Shown: positions 1-6,463, counted from the stretch's first letter. The stretch is 8,147 bases of DNA from Bacteroidales bacterium UBA1199 (GCA_002309795.1 DBXZ01000009.1:38862-47008); one strand, 5' to 3'. The notes: generated by a model from the sequence alone, not told the origin. Numbers and translations are program-made.

Positions 1-363
1 GGCTTCATGATTCCGCAGTACACCGCCGCTTCCATCGTGAGCCAGAACAAGGGGCTCTGCTGGCCGGCATCCTGCGACTCGGTCCCCTCTTCGAACGGTC
101 AGGAAGACCACGTGAGCATGGGTGCCAACGCCGCCACCAAACTGGTGCGGATCGTGGACAATGTGGAGACGGTGCTCGCCATCGAGCTGATGAACGCCGC
201 CCAGGCCCTGGAGTTCCGCCGCCCGGCCAAGAGTTCGCCGGTGCTGGAAAAACTGCACGCCGATTTCCGGAAGGAAGTTCCTTTCGTAGAGGTTGATACG
301 TATATGCATCCGCTGATTCTCCGCGCTGCCGGATTTATCCGTCGCTATGAGACTGCTATTTAA
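1..363 (+). CDS. hutH: Histidine ammonia-lyase, C-terminal part (5' end outside window)
   Basis: HutH deaminates L-histidine to urocanate in the cytoplasm, the first step of histidine breakdown. Only the last 120 residues are present, about a quarter of a usual enzyme of roughly 500 residues; the reading frame is already open at base 1. The catalytic MIO loop (Ala-Ser-Gly) therefore lies outside the window. What is visible is the conserved C-terminal region: GFMIPQYTAAS at the start, then SSNGQEDHVSMG around visible residues 30-41. The glutamate of QEDH (visible residue 35) corresponds to an active-site Glu known in the family. The rest is the helical C-terminus, ending RRYETAI. The stop codon lies inside the start of hutI, a 17-base overlap in another frame, which fits one operon and translational coupling. 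An ATG at position 7 falls in the middle of a conserved block and is not a start. The identification is secure. Confidence 0.95.
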   Translation, partial: GFMIPQYTAASIVSQNKGLCWPASCDSVPSSNGQEDHVSMGANAATKLVRIVDNVETVLAIELMNAAQALEFRRPAKSSPVLEKLHADFRKEVPFVEVDTYMHPLILRAAGFIRRYETAI

Positions 364-1561
364 GAATATAGGTACACTTGCCGGCATTCTTCCGGCCGAC
401 GTTCTGCGCAAGCAGGGCGCTGCGATGAATGAGGTCGGCACGCTGGAAAACGCCTGGCTGCTGACCGAGTGCGGCTTGATTTCCGATTTCGGACAGGGTC
501 CCTCGCCGGAGGCCGACAAAACCATCGACTGCGCCGGCGGCATGCTGATGCCCGCTTTCTGCGACAGCCACACCCATATCGTCTATGCCGGCAGCCGTGA
601 AGGCGAATTTCTGGACAAGATCAACGGCCTCTCCTACGAACAGATCGCGGCCCGGGGCGGCGGAATCCTCAACTCCGCCGACCGGCTCCACGAGACCTCC
701 GAAGACGAACTCTTCGACCAGGCCATGGAGCGCGTGCGGGAGATGACCGCCAAGGGAACCGGCGCCCTCGAGATCAAGAGCGGCTACGGTCTCAACCCGG
801 AGGACGAACTGAAGATGCTGCGCGTGATTGCCCGCATTAAGAAAACTACTCCGGCCCTGGTCAAATCCACCTTCCTGGGTGCGCACGCCGTCGGCCGCGG
901 CTACTCCCACGAAGCCTATGTGCAGGCGGTTTGCGAAATGATTCCGCAGGCTGCGCAATATGCTGATTTCGTGGACGTTTTCTGCGACGAAGGATTCTTC
1001 ACGGTAGACGATACCGCCCGGATTCTGGAAGCCGGAAAGGCGGCCGGACTGCGTCCCAAGATTCACGCCAACGAGCTGGCGGAGAGCGGCGGCGTACAGG
1101 TCGGCGTCCGCTACAATGCCCTCTCGGTGGACCATCTGGAACGTACAGGAGCCGCAGAGATCGAGGCGCTGCGCGGCACGGAGACCATGCCCACCATGCT
1201 GCCCGGATCGTCGTTCTTCCTGGGTATCCCCTACGGCCGCGCCAAAGAGTTTATCGCCGAAGGACTGGGCGTGGCGCTGGCTTCGGACTACAATCCCGGC
1301 TCCTCGCCGTCGGGCGACATGCGGTTCGTCTGGGCGCTCGGCTGCATCCGGATGCGCCTCACTCCGGCCCAGGCCTTCAACGCCGTGACGCTCAACAGCG
1401 CCTATGCGATGGGCGTCAGCCGCGAGACGGGATCCATCACCCGCGGCAAGCGGGCGGACCTGATTCTCACCGAGCCCGGCTGGAACCTGACCAAGATACC
1501 CTATCTGCACCATACTCCCTTCATCCAGCGGGTCTACCTGCGGGGCGAAGCTATTCAGTGA
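347..1561 (+). CDS. hutI: Imidazolonepropionase
   Basis: This cytoplasmic metal-dependent amidohydrolase opens the ring of 4-imidazolone-5-propanoate to give N-formimino-L-glutamate, the third step of histidine degradation. The protein has 404 residues, normal for HutI. An N-terminal beta domain (about 1-68) leads into the TIM-barrel with the metal motif SHTH (H75, H77). Later come LGAH (H180), KIHANE (H240), VDH (H263) and SDYNPGSSP (D314). H75, H77, H240 and D314 match the metal-ligand pattern described for the family. The C-terminal SITRGKRADLIL (about 363-374) belongs to the closing beta domain. The start at 347 overlaps the hutH stop and is chosen because MRLLFKNIGTL is the expected first strand; there is no Shine-Dalgarno sequence, as is usual in Bacteroidetes. 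The urocanase step (hutU) and the later steps are not in the window. Every key residue is present, so the enzyme should be active. Confidence 0.97.
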   Translation: MRLLFKNIGTLAGILPADVLRKQGAAMNEVGTLENAWLLTECGLISDFGQGPSPEADKTIDCAGGMLMPAFCDSHTHIVYAGSREGEFLDKINGLSYEQIAARGGGILNSADRLHETSEDELFDQAMERVREMTAKGTGALEIKSGYGLNPEDELKMLRVIARIKKTTPALVKSTFLGAHAVGRGYSHEAYVQAVCEMIPQAAQYADFVDVFCDEGFFTVDDTARILEAGKAAGLRPKIHANELAESGGVQVGVRYNALSVDHLERTGAAEIEALRGTETMPTMLPGSSFFLGIPYGRAKEFIAEGLGVALASDYNPGSSPSGDMRFVWALGCIRMRLTPAQAFNAVTLNSAYAMGVSRETGSITRGKRADLILTEPGWNLTKIPYLHHTPFIQRVYLRGEAIQ

Positions 1562-1569
1562 TATTTTAT

Positions 1570-1577
1570 TAACTTTG
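1570..1577 (+). promoter_or_regulatory. Possible -7 element of a Bacteroidetes promoter before the histidine kinase gene
   Basis: TAACTTTG matches the TAnnTTTG consensus of the Bacteroidetes primary sigma factor. It lies in the AT-rich 21-base gap between hutI and the kinase gene. No TTTG was found at the expected -33 position, which falls in the hutI coding end, so this is a half-match only. If used, transcription would start at about 1581-1585, on top of the ATG at 1583 or a few bases before the ATG at 1589, giving an almost leaderless mRNA. Without it the kinase would depend on readthrough from hut. Confidence 0.4.
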
Positions 1578-1582
1578 ACCGC

Positions 1583-3532
1583 ATGACCATGGCCAAACGA
1601 CTTGTATTTTCAATCCTGCTCCTGTTCACATTCCTGAGTGCTGGAGCGCAGAACAATCCTTTCGACATTGACGACGAGTGTTACACCTGCTTTATGGAGG
1701 TTGAACTCCAGGTGGGTACGCCTAATTTCAGAGATGCCAATGAAAAGTTGCTCCACAAAGCTTTGGAAAAGGGAGACACCAAGGCCCAGACACTCTATTA
1801 TGTAGAACGTCTGAAGCACCAGCTCCGCGTGCTTCGCAGCAAACAGCGGGGTATCGAGGCTGACGATATCGACCCGAATGACGACGAACTGGCGCTCAAG
1901 TCTATGAAAGAGCTTATGACCATTGCCCGCAAGTTCGACTATCCCCAGTACTATTATTACGCTTACGATCTGGTACAGAACTACTTCTACAATTCGCACC
2001 GTTTCCTCAAAGTGACGGAACTGGTCCAGGAGATGCAGCATTCGGCACAGGAGAACAATGAACCTTACGGAGTCTGGATGGGTTATCGCTATCTGGCCAG
2101 CATGTATGTGGCACAGAACGACTTCGTGTCGGCCAAGCAGTATATCGAGACAGCCATCGAGATGTACCAATCCACCTCCGACCCCACTATTTTGCGGCAG
2201 TCGGCAGCTCGTCTCTACTGCGATCTGGCGGATACCTATCCAATTGGATCGGATTCGGTACGCATTAACATCGCGAAAGCCAGGGAATGCTGCAAGCAGC
2301 ATCTAGACACTCTGCGCTGCACCTATCTGGAAGCGAAATTGGCCGCCCTGGACAAAGATATTGCAGGATATCGGGAGAAGCGCGACTACTGCCTGAAAGA
2401 CAAATATCTGAATCAGGTCAGCAGCACGGCCAAAGTCCTCTTCAAGAATATTGATGCCATCATATTCGCAGCCCCGGGCGACAAGCCGCAGGTCAATATC
2501 AATGGAATGTCCCAGCACCTGCGGGAGGTCAAGTATATTGCCAACATCGCTGAGAATTACGGTTTTGAAACCCTTGCCTTCGATCTCGAAAAACGGCTCG
2601 CCGCTTATTACGAAGGAGAGATTTCCAAATCCAACCGTTCCAAACTGGCCGAACTCGACGCCACCCTGGGCAACCGGGAGCTTTCCGACAAGGTGGCACA
2701 GGAAACCCGCCGCGCAGAGCATGCCAGCCGCATTATTGTCCTCCTGACCGTGGTGATTCTGGGCGGTGCGCTGCTCTTCTCGTGGCTGCACATCCGCCGG
2801 CTCAAACTGGCTAACGAAAAGGTCCGCCTGGCCAACGAGGCCAAGACCCGCTTCGTGCAGAACATGAGCCACGAGGTGCGCACGCCGCTGAATGCCATCG
2901 TAGGCTTCTCGCAGCTGCTTTCGCTTCCCGACGGCTCGTTTACCGAGACGGAGAAGGACGACTTCGCCCGCCATATCGTGAACAACTCCAAGATGCTGAC
3001 GATGCTGCTCGACGATATCCTCAACACCTCCGCAATGGACGCCGGAAGCTACCGTATCGTCTACGAGCCGAGCGAGTGCAAGTACATGTGCGAGGCGGCG
3101 CTTTCGAGCGTGGAACACCGCGTACAGCCCGGCGTCAAGCTTTACTTCGTGCCCGAGAGCGAGCACCCCTGCCCCGTCACGACCGATCCGCGCCGCGTGC
3201 AGCAGATTCTTATCAACATGCTGACCAACGCCTGCAAGCACACCGCAAAGGGCGAAATCAAGCTGACCTACTCCACCGCGGACGAGCCGGGCTTCATCCA
3301 GTTCTCCGTGACGGATACCGGCACCGGCGTGCCCGCCGACCAGGCGGAGGCCATTTTCGGGCGCTTCACCAAGCTCAATGAATTCGTGCAGGGAACGGGC
3401 CTCGGCCTGAGCATCTGCCGCGAAATCGCCGAAAAGATGGGCGGCAAGGTCTATCTCGATACCACCTATACCCAGGGCGGCGCAAGGTTCGTCTTCTCGA
3501 TTCCCGTCAATCCGCCTGTTCAAACCGTCTAA
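1583..3532 (+). CDS. Membrane sensor histidine kinase with TPR-like periplasmic domain
   Basis: The protein (649 residues) senses an unknown signal outside the cytoplasmic membrane and should phosphorylate a receiver. A signal sequence (about 1-22, ending SAGAQ) is followed by an alpha-helical sensory region (about 25-380) with a TPR-like unit near 161-200. A membrane helix spans about 384-402. The cytoplasmic kinase follows: H-box NMSHEVRTPLNAIVGFS with phospho-acceptor H430, N-box around N549, G1 box DTGTG at 578-582, F-box FGRFTK at 592-597 and G2 box GTGLGLS at 604-610. All catalytic motifs are intact. There is no fused receiver or DNA-binding domain, so it is a classical kinase. The start is ATG at 1583 or, two codons on, at 1589. 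A receiver gene begins 18 bases downstream and is the obvious partner. Odd features: bases 1680-2640 are about 45-52% GC while the rest is about 60-70%, and the sensory part carries CYTC (C33, C36) among seven cysteines. The ligand cannot be predicted. Confidence 0.93.
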   Translation: MTMAKRLVFSILLLFTFLSAGAQNNPFDIDDECYTCFMEVELQVGTPNFRDANEKLLHKALEKGDTKAQTLYYVERLKHQLRVLRSKQRGIEADDIDPNDDELALKSMKELMTIARKFDYPQYYYYAYDLVQNYFYNSHRFLKVTELVQEMQHSAQENNEPYGVWMGYRYLASMYVAQNDFVSAKQYIETAIEMYQSTSDPTILRQSAARLYCDLADTYPIGSDSVRINIAKARECCKQHLDTLRCTYLEAKLAALDKDIAGYREKRDYCLKDKYLNQVSSTAKVLFKNIDAIIFAAPGDKPQVNINGMSQHLREVKYIANIAENYGFETLAFDLEKRLAAYYEGEISKSNRSKLAELDATLGNRELSDKVAQETRRAEHASRIIVLLTVVILGGALLFSWLHIRRLKLANEKVRLANEAKTRFVQNMSHEVRTPLNAIVGFSQLLSLPDGSFTETEKDDFARHIVNNSKMLTMLLDDILNTSAMDAGSYRIVYEPSECKYMCEAALSSVEHRVQPGVKLYFVPESEHPCPVTTDPRRVQQILINMLTNACKHTAKGEIKLTYSTADEPGFIQFSVTDTGTGVPADQAEAIFGRFTKLNEFVQGTGLGLSICREIAEKMGGKVYLDTTYTQGGARFVFSIPVNPPVQTV

Positions 3533-3550
3533 TTTCAAATCAACCGCTAT

Positions 3551-3970
3551 ATGATTCCGCTTTACGCACAGGAACGCGACTACTCCATGTTCAATGTATT
3601 GGCCGTCGACGACATCCCCATCAATCTCCTGCTGGTCCAGAAAATGCTGGCACGCTACAACTTCACCCTCCGCACCGCCGCAAACGGCCAGGAGGCGCTG
3701 GACGAAGTCGCCAAGCAGAAACCCGACCTGATCCTGCTGGATCTGATGATGCCGGTGATCGACGGGTTCGAGGTGATCCGCCGTCTGAAGGGAGATCCCG
3801 CCACGGCAGACATCAACATCGTGATCCTGAGTGCATTAAACTCCAACGAGGACATTGTCAAAGGCTTCAGCCTCGGTGCGAACGACTTTATCATGAAGCC
3901 CATCATCATGGAGCGCCTGCTGACCTGCATCACCACCCAGCTCCAACTTGTTGAAGCCAAACGCCTCTAG
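3551..3970 (+). CDS. Stand-alone response regulator (single receiver domain)
   Basis: This is a cytoplasmic CheY-like receiver of 139 residues with no output domain. The acidic pair D20-D21 (VDDIPIN), the phospho-acceptor D64 (LLDLMMPVIDGFEV), the switch Ser S94 (ILSA) and K116 (MKP) are all present, so it should accept phosphate. Its position 18 bases after the histidine kinase makes that kinase the likely donor. With no DNA-binding or enzyme domain it must act by protein contact, or as a phosphate relay. The start is uncertain. ATG 3551 follows a short AT-rich stretch and is used here. ATG 3587 would give a 127-residue protein beginning MFNVLAVDD, closer to the usual receiver length, and the 12 extra residues show no recognisable function. 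The next gene begins six bases after the stop codon, indicating one transcript. Confidence 0.92.
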   Translation: MIPLYAQERDYSMFNVLAVDDIPINLLLVQKMLARYNFTLRTAANGQEALDEVAKQKPDLILLDLMMPVIDGFEVIRRLKGDPATADINIVILSALNSNEDIVKGFSLGANDFIMKPIIMERLLTCITTQLQLVEAKRL

Positions 3971-3976
3971 TTGAGC

Positions 3977-5296
3977 ATGCGTCGCACGCTACTCTCCCTT
4001 CTGGGAGCGTTGTTGCTGCTGGCCGCCGCTTTCCCGGAGGCCGGGGCTCAGATCGTGAACCGTCTCAAGGTGGACGCCCCCACCTTCGAACGGTACGCCT
4101 ACGGCCGCATGCAGCGCTTCAGTCCCACCAACCTGCCGCTGGCCGATTCGATCTGCAGTATCGGCGTGGAGCGCGCGGATATCCGCTACCGGTGCCTGGG
4201 CCTTTCGCTCGAGTTCCCGGTCCGCTTCGCGCTGGGCGAATATGACCGGATGAACGAGGCGGTGGCCGAGATCAAGACGATGCTCGCAGACCGGCGCGAA
4301 TTCCGTTCGTTCTACTATTCCGTGCTGCACGAATACTGCGAGTACCTGCTACAGGCCGACCGCATGTCCGACGCGATGCTGGAGGCGCGCGCCATGGAGC
4401 GCCTGGCTTCCGAAGAGAGCCACCCGGGCGGCCGCATGTACGCATACCGGATCGTGGGCCTGATCCAGAGCTACCGCGACAACTCCTACCTGGCCATCCG
4501 CTATTTTGAAAAGGCAGCCCGCTACTGCAAGGAAGCGCGCGCGGAGCAGGAGCTTCCCAGCCTGCAGATCCTGATGGCGCAGGAGTACATCCGGCTGCGC
4601 GAGTTCGAGAAGGCGGAGGCCTATTGCGCGCTGGCGGAAGAGTATCAGGATTTCTTTCCCTCCATCCGCATCAAGGCCCTGATGACGCGGGCCTGCCTCT
4701 ACAATGCGGAGAAGGACTGGAAGTCGTTCTATCAGTGCTACGACGACCTGATGGCCAACCCGCTCTACGCGATGCAGGCCGATGAGGACGCACGCCACGG
4801 AATCGACATTTTTTACCTGCTCTCCCGCAAGCGGTTCGACGAAGCGCTGGCCAAGGCCGATTCGCTGGGTACCGCCCGCGACCGGTACGATACCCGCCAG
4901 GGCATCTTTGCCGCGCAGGGGCTCTACCATCCGGCCTACAACGAGCTGCTGAACCTCGTAACCGAGAAGGATTCCATCTATATCAAGGTGCAGAATGAAG
5001 ACCTGGCCATCCTGGATGCCGAGATGAACAATGCACAGCTGCGCCAGGAGGCAGAACGGCTCCGCCACCGGCATCAGTACACCATCCTGCTGGGCTTTAT
5101 CGTGATGTTCGCCATCGCCTTCTTCGCAATCCTGCTGGGACAGTACCGGCTGCGCCAGAACCTTGAGGAGATGAAACAGAAGAATATCCAGATGCTCGCC
5201 GCACGAAGGGCTTACCGTCGCGCGCTGGAACACAAGGAAAGCGAGAATGCAACCAAAGTCAAGATACTCCAAAACCGTAAGTCAACCAGGTTATGA
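3977..5296 (+). CDS. Kinase-less TPR sensor protein, apparent paralogue of the upstream kinase's sensory half
   Basis: The protein (439 residues) has a signal sequence (about 1-25, ending EAGAQ) and a helical TPR-like region, with the clearest repeats near 152-186 and 192-225. A membrane helix spans about 366-387 and a charged, probably coiled-coil cytoplasmic tail follows (about 390-439). It parallels the upstream kinase in layout and in short motifs: LAILDAEMNNAQL (343-355) before the membrane helix matches LAELDATLGNREL of the kinase, and the TPR segments align in the same order. The tail ends KVKILQNRKSTRL, where ILQN lines up with FVQN just before the kinase H-box; then it stops. No kinase remnant is seen in other frames downstream. 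The start is ATG 3977; the TTG six bases upstream is less likely because it adds only two residues to a good signal peptide. The stop overlaps the next start (ATGA). It may act as a co-receptor, decoy or scaffold, or be a remnant. The role is inferred, not known. Confidence 0.85.
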   Translation: MRRTLLSLLGALLLLAAAFPEAGAQIVNRLKVDAPTFERYAYGRMQRFSPTNLPLADSICSIGVERADIRYRCLGLSLEFPVRFALGEYDRMNEAVAEIKTMLADRREFRSFYYSVLHEYCEYLLQADRMSDAMLEARAMERLASEESHPGGRMYAYRIVGLIQSYRDNSYLAIRYFEKAARYCKEARAEQELPSLQILMAQEYIRLREFEKAEAYCALAEEYQDFFPSIRIKALMTRACLYNAEKDWKSFYQCYDDLMANPLYAMQADEDARHGIDIFYLLSRKRFDEALAKADSLGTARDRYDTRQGIFAAQGLYHPAYNELLNLVTEKDSIYIKVQNEDLAILDAEMNNAQLRQEAERLRHRHQYTILLGFIVMFAIAFFAILLGQYRLRQNLEEMKQKNIQMLAARRAYRRALEHKESENATKVKILQNRKSTRL

Positions 5297-5715
5297 AAAA
5301 TAAATCCATCTTCAAGTATTACAAGAACGAACTGCTGGCCTTCGGGCTTTTCCTGGTGGGCGCCGCGCTCGCTATGCTGGGCCTGATCCGGACCGTGCCC
5401 CTCGTGGCCGGTATCCTCGGTGTCGTGATCCTTTCCACCGGCTTGTTCTACTTCTGCCTCCGCTATACCTCGGAAACCACCTACAAGGACTTCTACAAGG
5501 AGAATTACGAGATTGAGCACGAGACCATCGAGGAGGATATCCGCCAGTCGATGGCCTATCACCGCTACCAGGAGGCGGTCATCAACCGCTACGAGAGCGC
5601 ATGCCGCGACCTGGGTATGAGCGAGGAGCAGAAGAACTGGCTGCTGCAGCTGCTGACCGACGAGAAGGATCGCGTGGACGAAGAGCTGAAAGCTGCCGGC
5701 GGCGGGCATATTTAG
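5293..5715 (+). CDS. Small two-helix membrane protein of unknown function
   Basis: I do not recognise this 140-residue protein. A basic N-terminus (KNKSIFKYYK) precedes two hydrophobic helices at about 14-32 and 35-56, joined by a very short turn (RTVP), so both ends should lie on the same side, most likely the cytoplasm. The remainder (about 60-136) is highly charged and helical, rich in Glu, Lys and Arg, ending in an AAGGGHI tail. The start ATG overlaps the stop of the sensor gene (ATGA at 5293-5296), a strong sign of translational coupling and of a shared task with it. It is not a kinase fragment: no H-box or ATP-binding motif is present. Its codon use and GC resemble the neighbours. It could anchor or regulate the sensor or kinase through helix contacts, but nothing in the sequence proves this. 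Confidence 0.8.
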   Translation: MKNKSIFKYYKNELLAFGLFLVGAALAMLGLIRTVPLVAGILGVVILSTGLFYFCLRYTSETTYKDFYKENYEIEHETIEEDIRQSMAYHRYQEAVINRYESACRDLGMSEEQKNWLLQLLTDEKDRVDEELKAAGGGHI

Positions 5716-5720
5716 CCCTT

Positions 5721-5811
5721 CGCTTCGGCCTCCGGGGTAACAGCTGCGCTCGGACAGAGAATCCTCGCTTCGGCCTCCGAGGTAACAGCTTCGCTCGGAT
5801 GAAAAAATCCT
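5721..5811. repeat. Two direct copies of a ~45-base intergenic repeat
   Basis: Copy 1 is at 5721-5765 and copy 2 at 5766-5811, directly adjacent. The first 34 bases differ at only two places (G/A at 5735/5780 and G/T at 5746/5791). The rest of the unit is looser but both copies end in AATCCT. Each copy contains a short inverted pair, CCGAG with CTCGG in copy 2 and CCGGG with CTCGG in copy 1, enclosing GTAACAGC plus a few bases. The change in copy 1 keeps the stem through a G-U pair. The array begins five bases after the membrane protein stop codon. Both strands are open over part of it and yield repeated peptides, which is a side effect of the repeat and not a gene. It looks like a dispersed REP-like element. 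Confidence 0.8.
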
Positions 5812-5836
5812 CGCTGCGCTGTTACGCTCTACGGCC
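5772..5836. repeat. Inverted third repeat piece forming a possible long hairpin
   Basis: After copy 2, the sequence at about 5812-5845 resembles the same unit in the opposite direction. GTAACAGC (5782-5789) is a perfect complement of GCTGTTAC (5818-5825), and GGCC at 5772-5775 can pair with GGCC at 5833-5836 across a mismatched interval. The enclosed loop is 28 bases. There is no T-tract after it, so it does not look like a standard intrinsic terminator. It lies between the signalling cassette and the grpE promoter and could protect the 3' end of the upstream mRNA. Confidence 0.55.
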
Positions 5837-5887
5837 TTCGCTACTGACATTTTGTCGTACTGAGTATTATTGGCAAACTATTTGTCA

Positions 5888-5895
5888 TACCTTTG
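5888..5895 (+). promoter_or_regulatory. Promoter -7 element for grpE-dnaJ
   Basis: TACCTTTG is a full match to the Bacteroidetes TAnnTTTG element and is followed by GC, as in the rplS promoter. The upstream TTGG at 5870-5873 is nearer than the usual 18-21 base spacing, so the -33 half is poor. Transcription would begin at about 5899-5903, leaving only about 6-16 bases before the two candidate starts at 5909 and 5915. No CIRCE inverted repeat (the HrcA operator) is seen in 5716-5908, so heat-shock control of that type is not supported. Confidence 0.7.
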
Positions 5896-5908
5896 CGCGT
5901 CCAATCCT

Positions 5909-6451
5909 ATGACCATGAAAAAGAAAAAAGATATCGAGAATGAACCGGTAAATGCGGCGCAGGAGCCTCAGGAGGCCCCGCAGCCGGAGGTACAGACGGA
6001 ATCGGAGGGTGAGAATCTCCAAAAAGAACTTGCCGAGGCGAATGACAAGTATCTGCGGCTGATGGCGGAGTTCGACAATTACCGTCGCCGTACCGCCCGC
6101 GAGCGGCTCGAGCTGATCGAGACGGCCGGCGAGGAGGTGCTGACCGGTTTCCTGCCGGTGATGGACGACTGCGAACGCGCGCTCGAAACGCTGCGCAGTT
6201 CCGAGGCTTCGGAAGCCGCTATCGAGGGGACCGAGATCATTCTCAATAAACTCATGAATTATCTGAAATCCAAAGGTGTAGAGAAGATCGACGCCAAAGG
6301 AAAACCTTTCAATACGGATGAGCACGAGGCGATCGCCCAGTTCCCCGCCCCCACGCCGGAGCAGAAGAACACGGTGATTGACGTCACGCAGAACGGTTAC
6401 CTGCTGCACGGCAAGGTGATCCGCTACGCCAAAGTAGTGGTCGGCATTTAA
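5909..6451 (+). CDS. grpE: Nucleotide exchange factor GrpE
   Basis: GrpE releases ADP from the Hsp70 chaperone DnaK and so resets its substrate cycle in the cytoplasm. The protein has 180 residues from ATG 5909, or 178 from ATG 5915. Both follow the promoter closely, and the frame also runs upstream to a TTG at 5870 that lies before the promoter and is rejected. The N-terminus (about 1-35) is lysine-rich and then acidic and disordered. A long helix follows (about 36-78, with KYLRLMAEFDNYRRRT at 47-62, the family core), then the four-helix region. The C-terminal beta domain carries the signature FNTDEHEAIAQ (134-144) and NGYLLHGKVIRYAKV (162-176). The length is typical. dnaJ follows after 12 bases, so the two co-chaperones are probably made from one mRNA. 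dnaK is not present in the window. Confidence 0.97.
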   Translation: MTMKKKKDIENEPVNAAQEPQEAPQPEVQTESEGENLQKELAEANDKYLRLMAEFDNYRRRTARERLELIETAGEEVLTGFLPVMDDCERALETLRSSEASEAAIEGTEIILNKLMNYLKSKGVEKIDAKGKPFNTDEHEAIAQFPAPTPEQKNTVIDVTQNGYLLHGKVIRYAKVVVGI

Positions 6452-6456
6452 GGAGG
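6451..6456 (+). promoter_or_regulatory. Strong Shine-Dalgarno sequence before dnaJ
   Basis: AGGAGG, beginning at the last base of the grpE stop codon, stands seven bases before the dnaJ ATG. It is a perfect anti-SD match at an ideal distance and fixes the dnaJ start. It is the only clear Shine-Dalgarno sequence seen before any gene in the window, and such sites are uncommon in Bacteroidetes. Confidence 0.8.
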
Positions 6457-6463
6457 AACAGCC

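Noticed and set aside
356..1513. Long open frame on the minus strand opposite hutI
   Set aside because: It lies wholly inside a well-supported hutI gene, shows no recognisable motif, and long antisense frames are common opposite GC-rich genes.
2303..3538. 411-codon minus-strand frame opposite the kinase
   Set aside because: It mirrors the kinase coding frame; its protein has no family feature and is histidine- and glycine-rich in the way antisense frames usually are.
5290..5720. Frameshifted remnant of a kinase domain after the truncated sensor
   Set aside because: The frames after 5280 show no SHE-R-TPL, N-box or G-box motifs; the region encodes a different, coherent membrane protein.
5212..5850. 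Minus-strand frame with repeated ERSCYxGGRSE peptides
   Set aside because: It is the reverse reading of the same DNA repeat plus antisense of the membrane protein gene.
5870..5908. N-terminal extension of GrpE from a TTG codon
   Set aside because: The extension reads through the TACCTTTG promoter element and adds 13 residues not expected in GrpE; ATG at 5909 or 5915 follows the promoter.
5716..5908. CIRCE operator or intrinsic terminator between the cassette and grpE
   Set aside because: No TTAGCACTC/GAGTGCTAA pair was found, and the hairpins present are not followed by a run of T.
5601..5912. Plus-strand frame with the repeated peptide RFGLRGNS
   Set aside because: The repetition comes from the DNA repeat at 5721-5811. 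The frame overlaps the membrane protein gene and the grpE promoter, and nothing protein-like is conserved in it.
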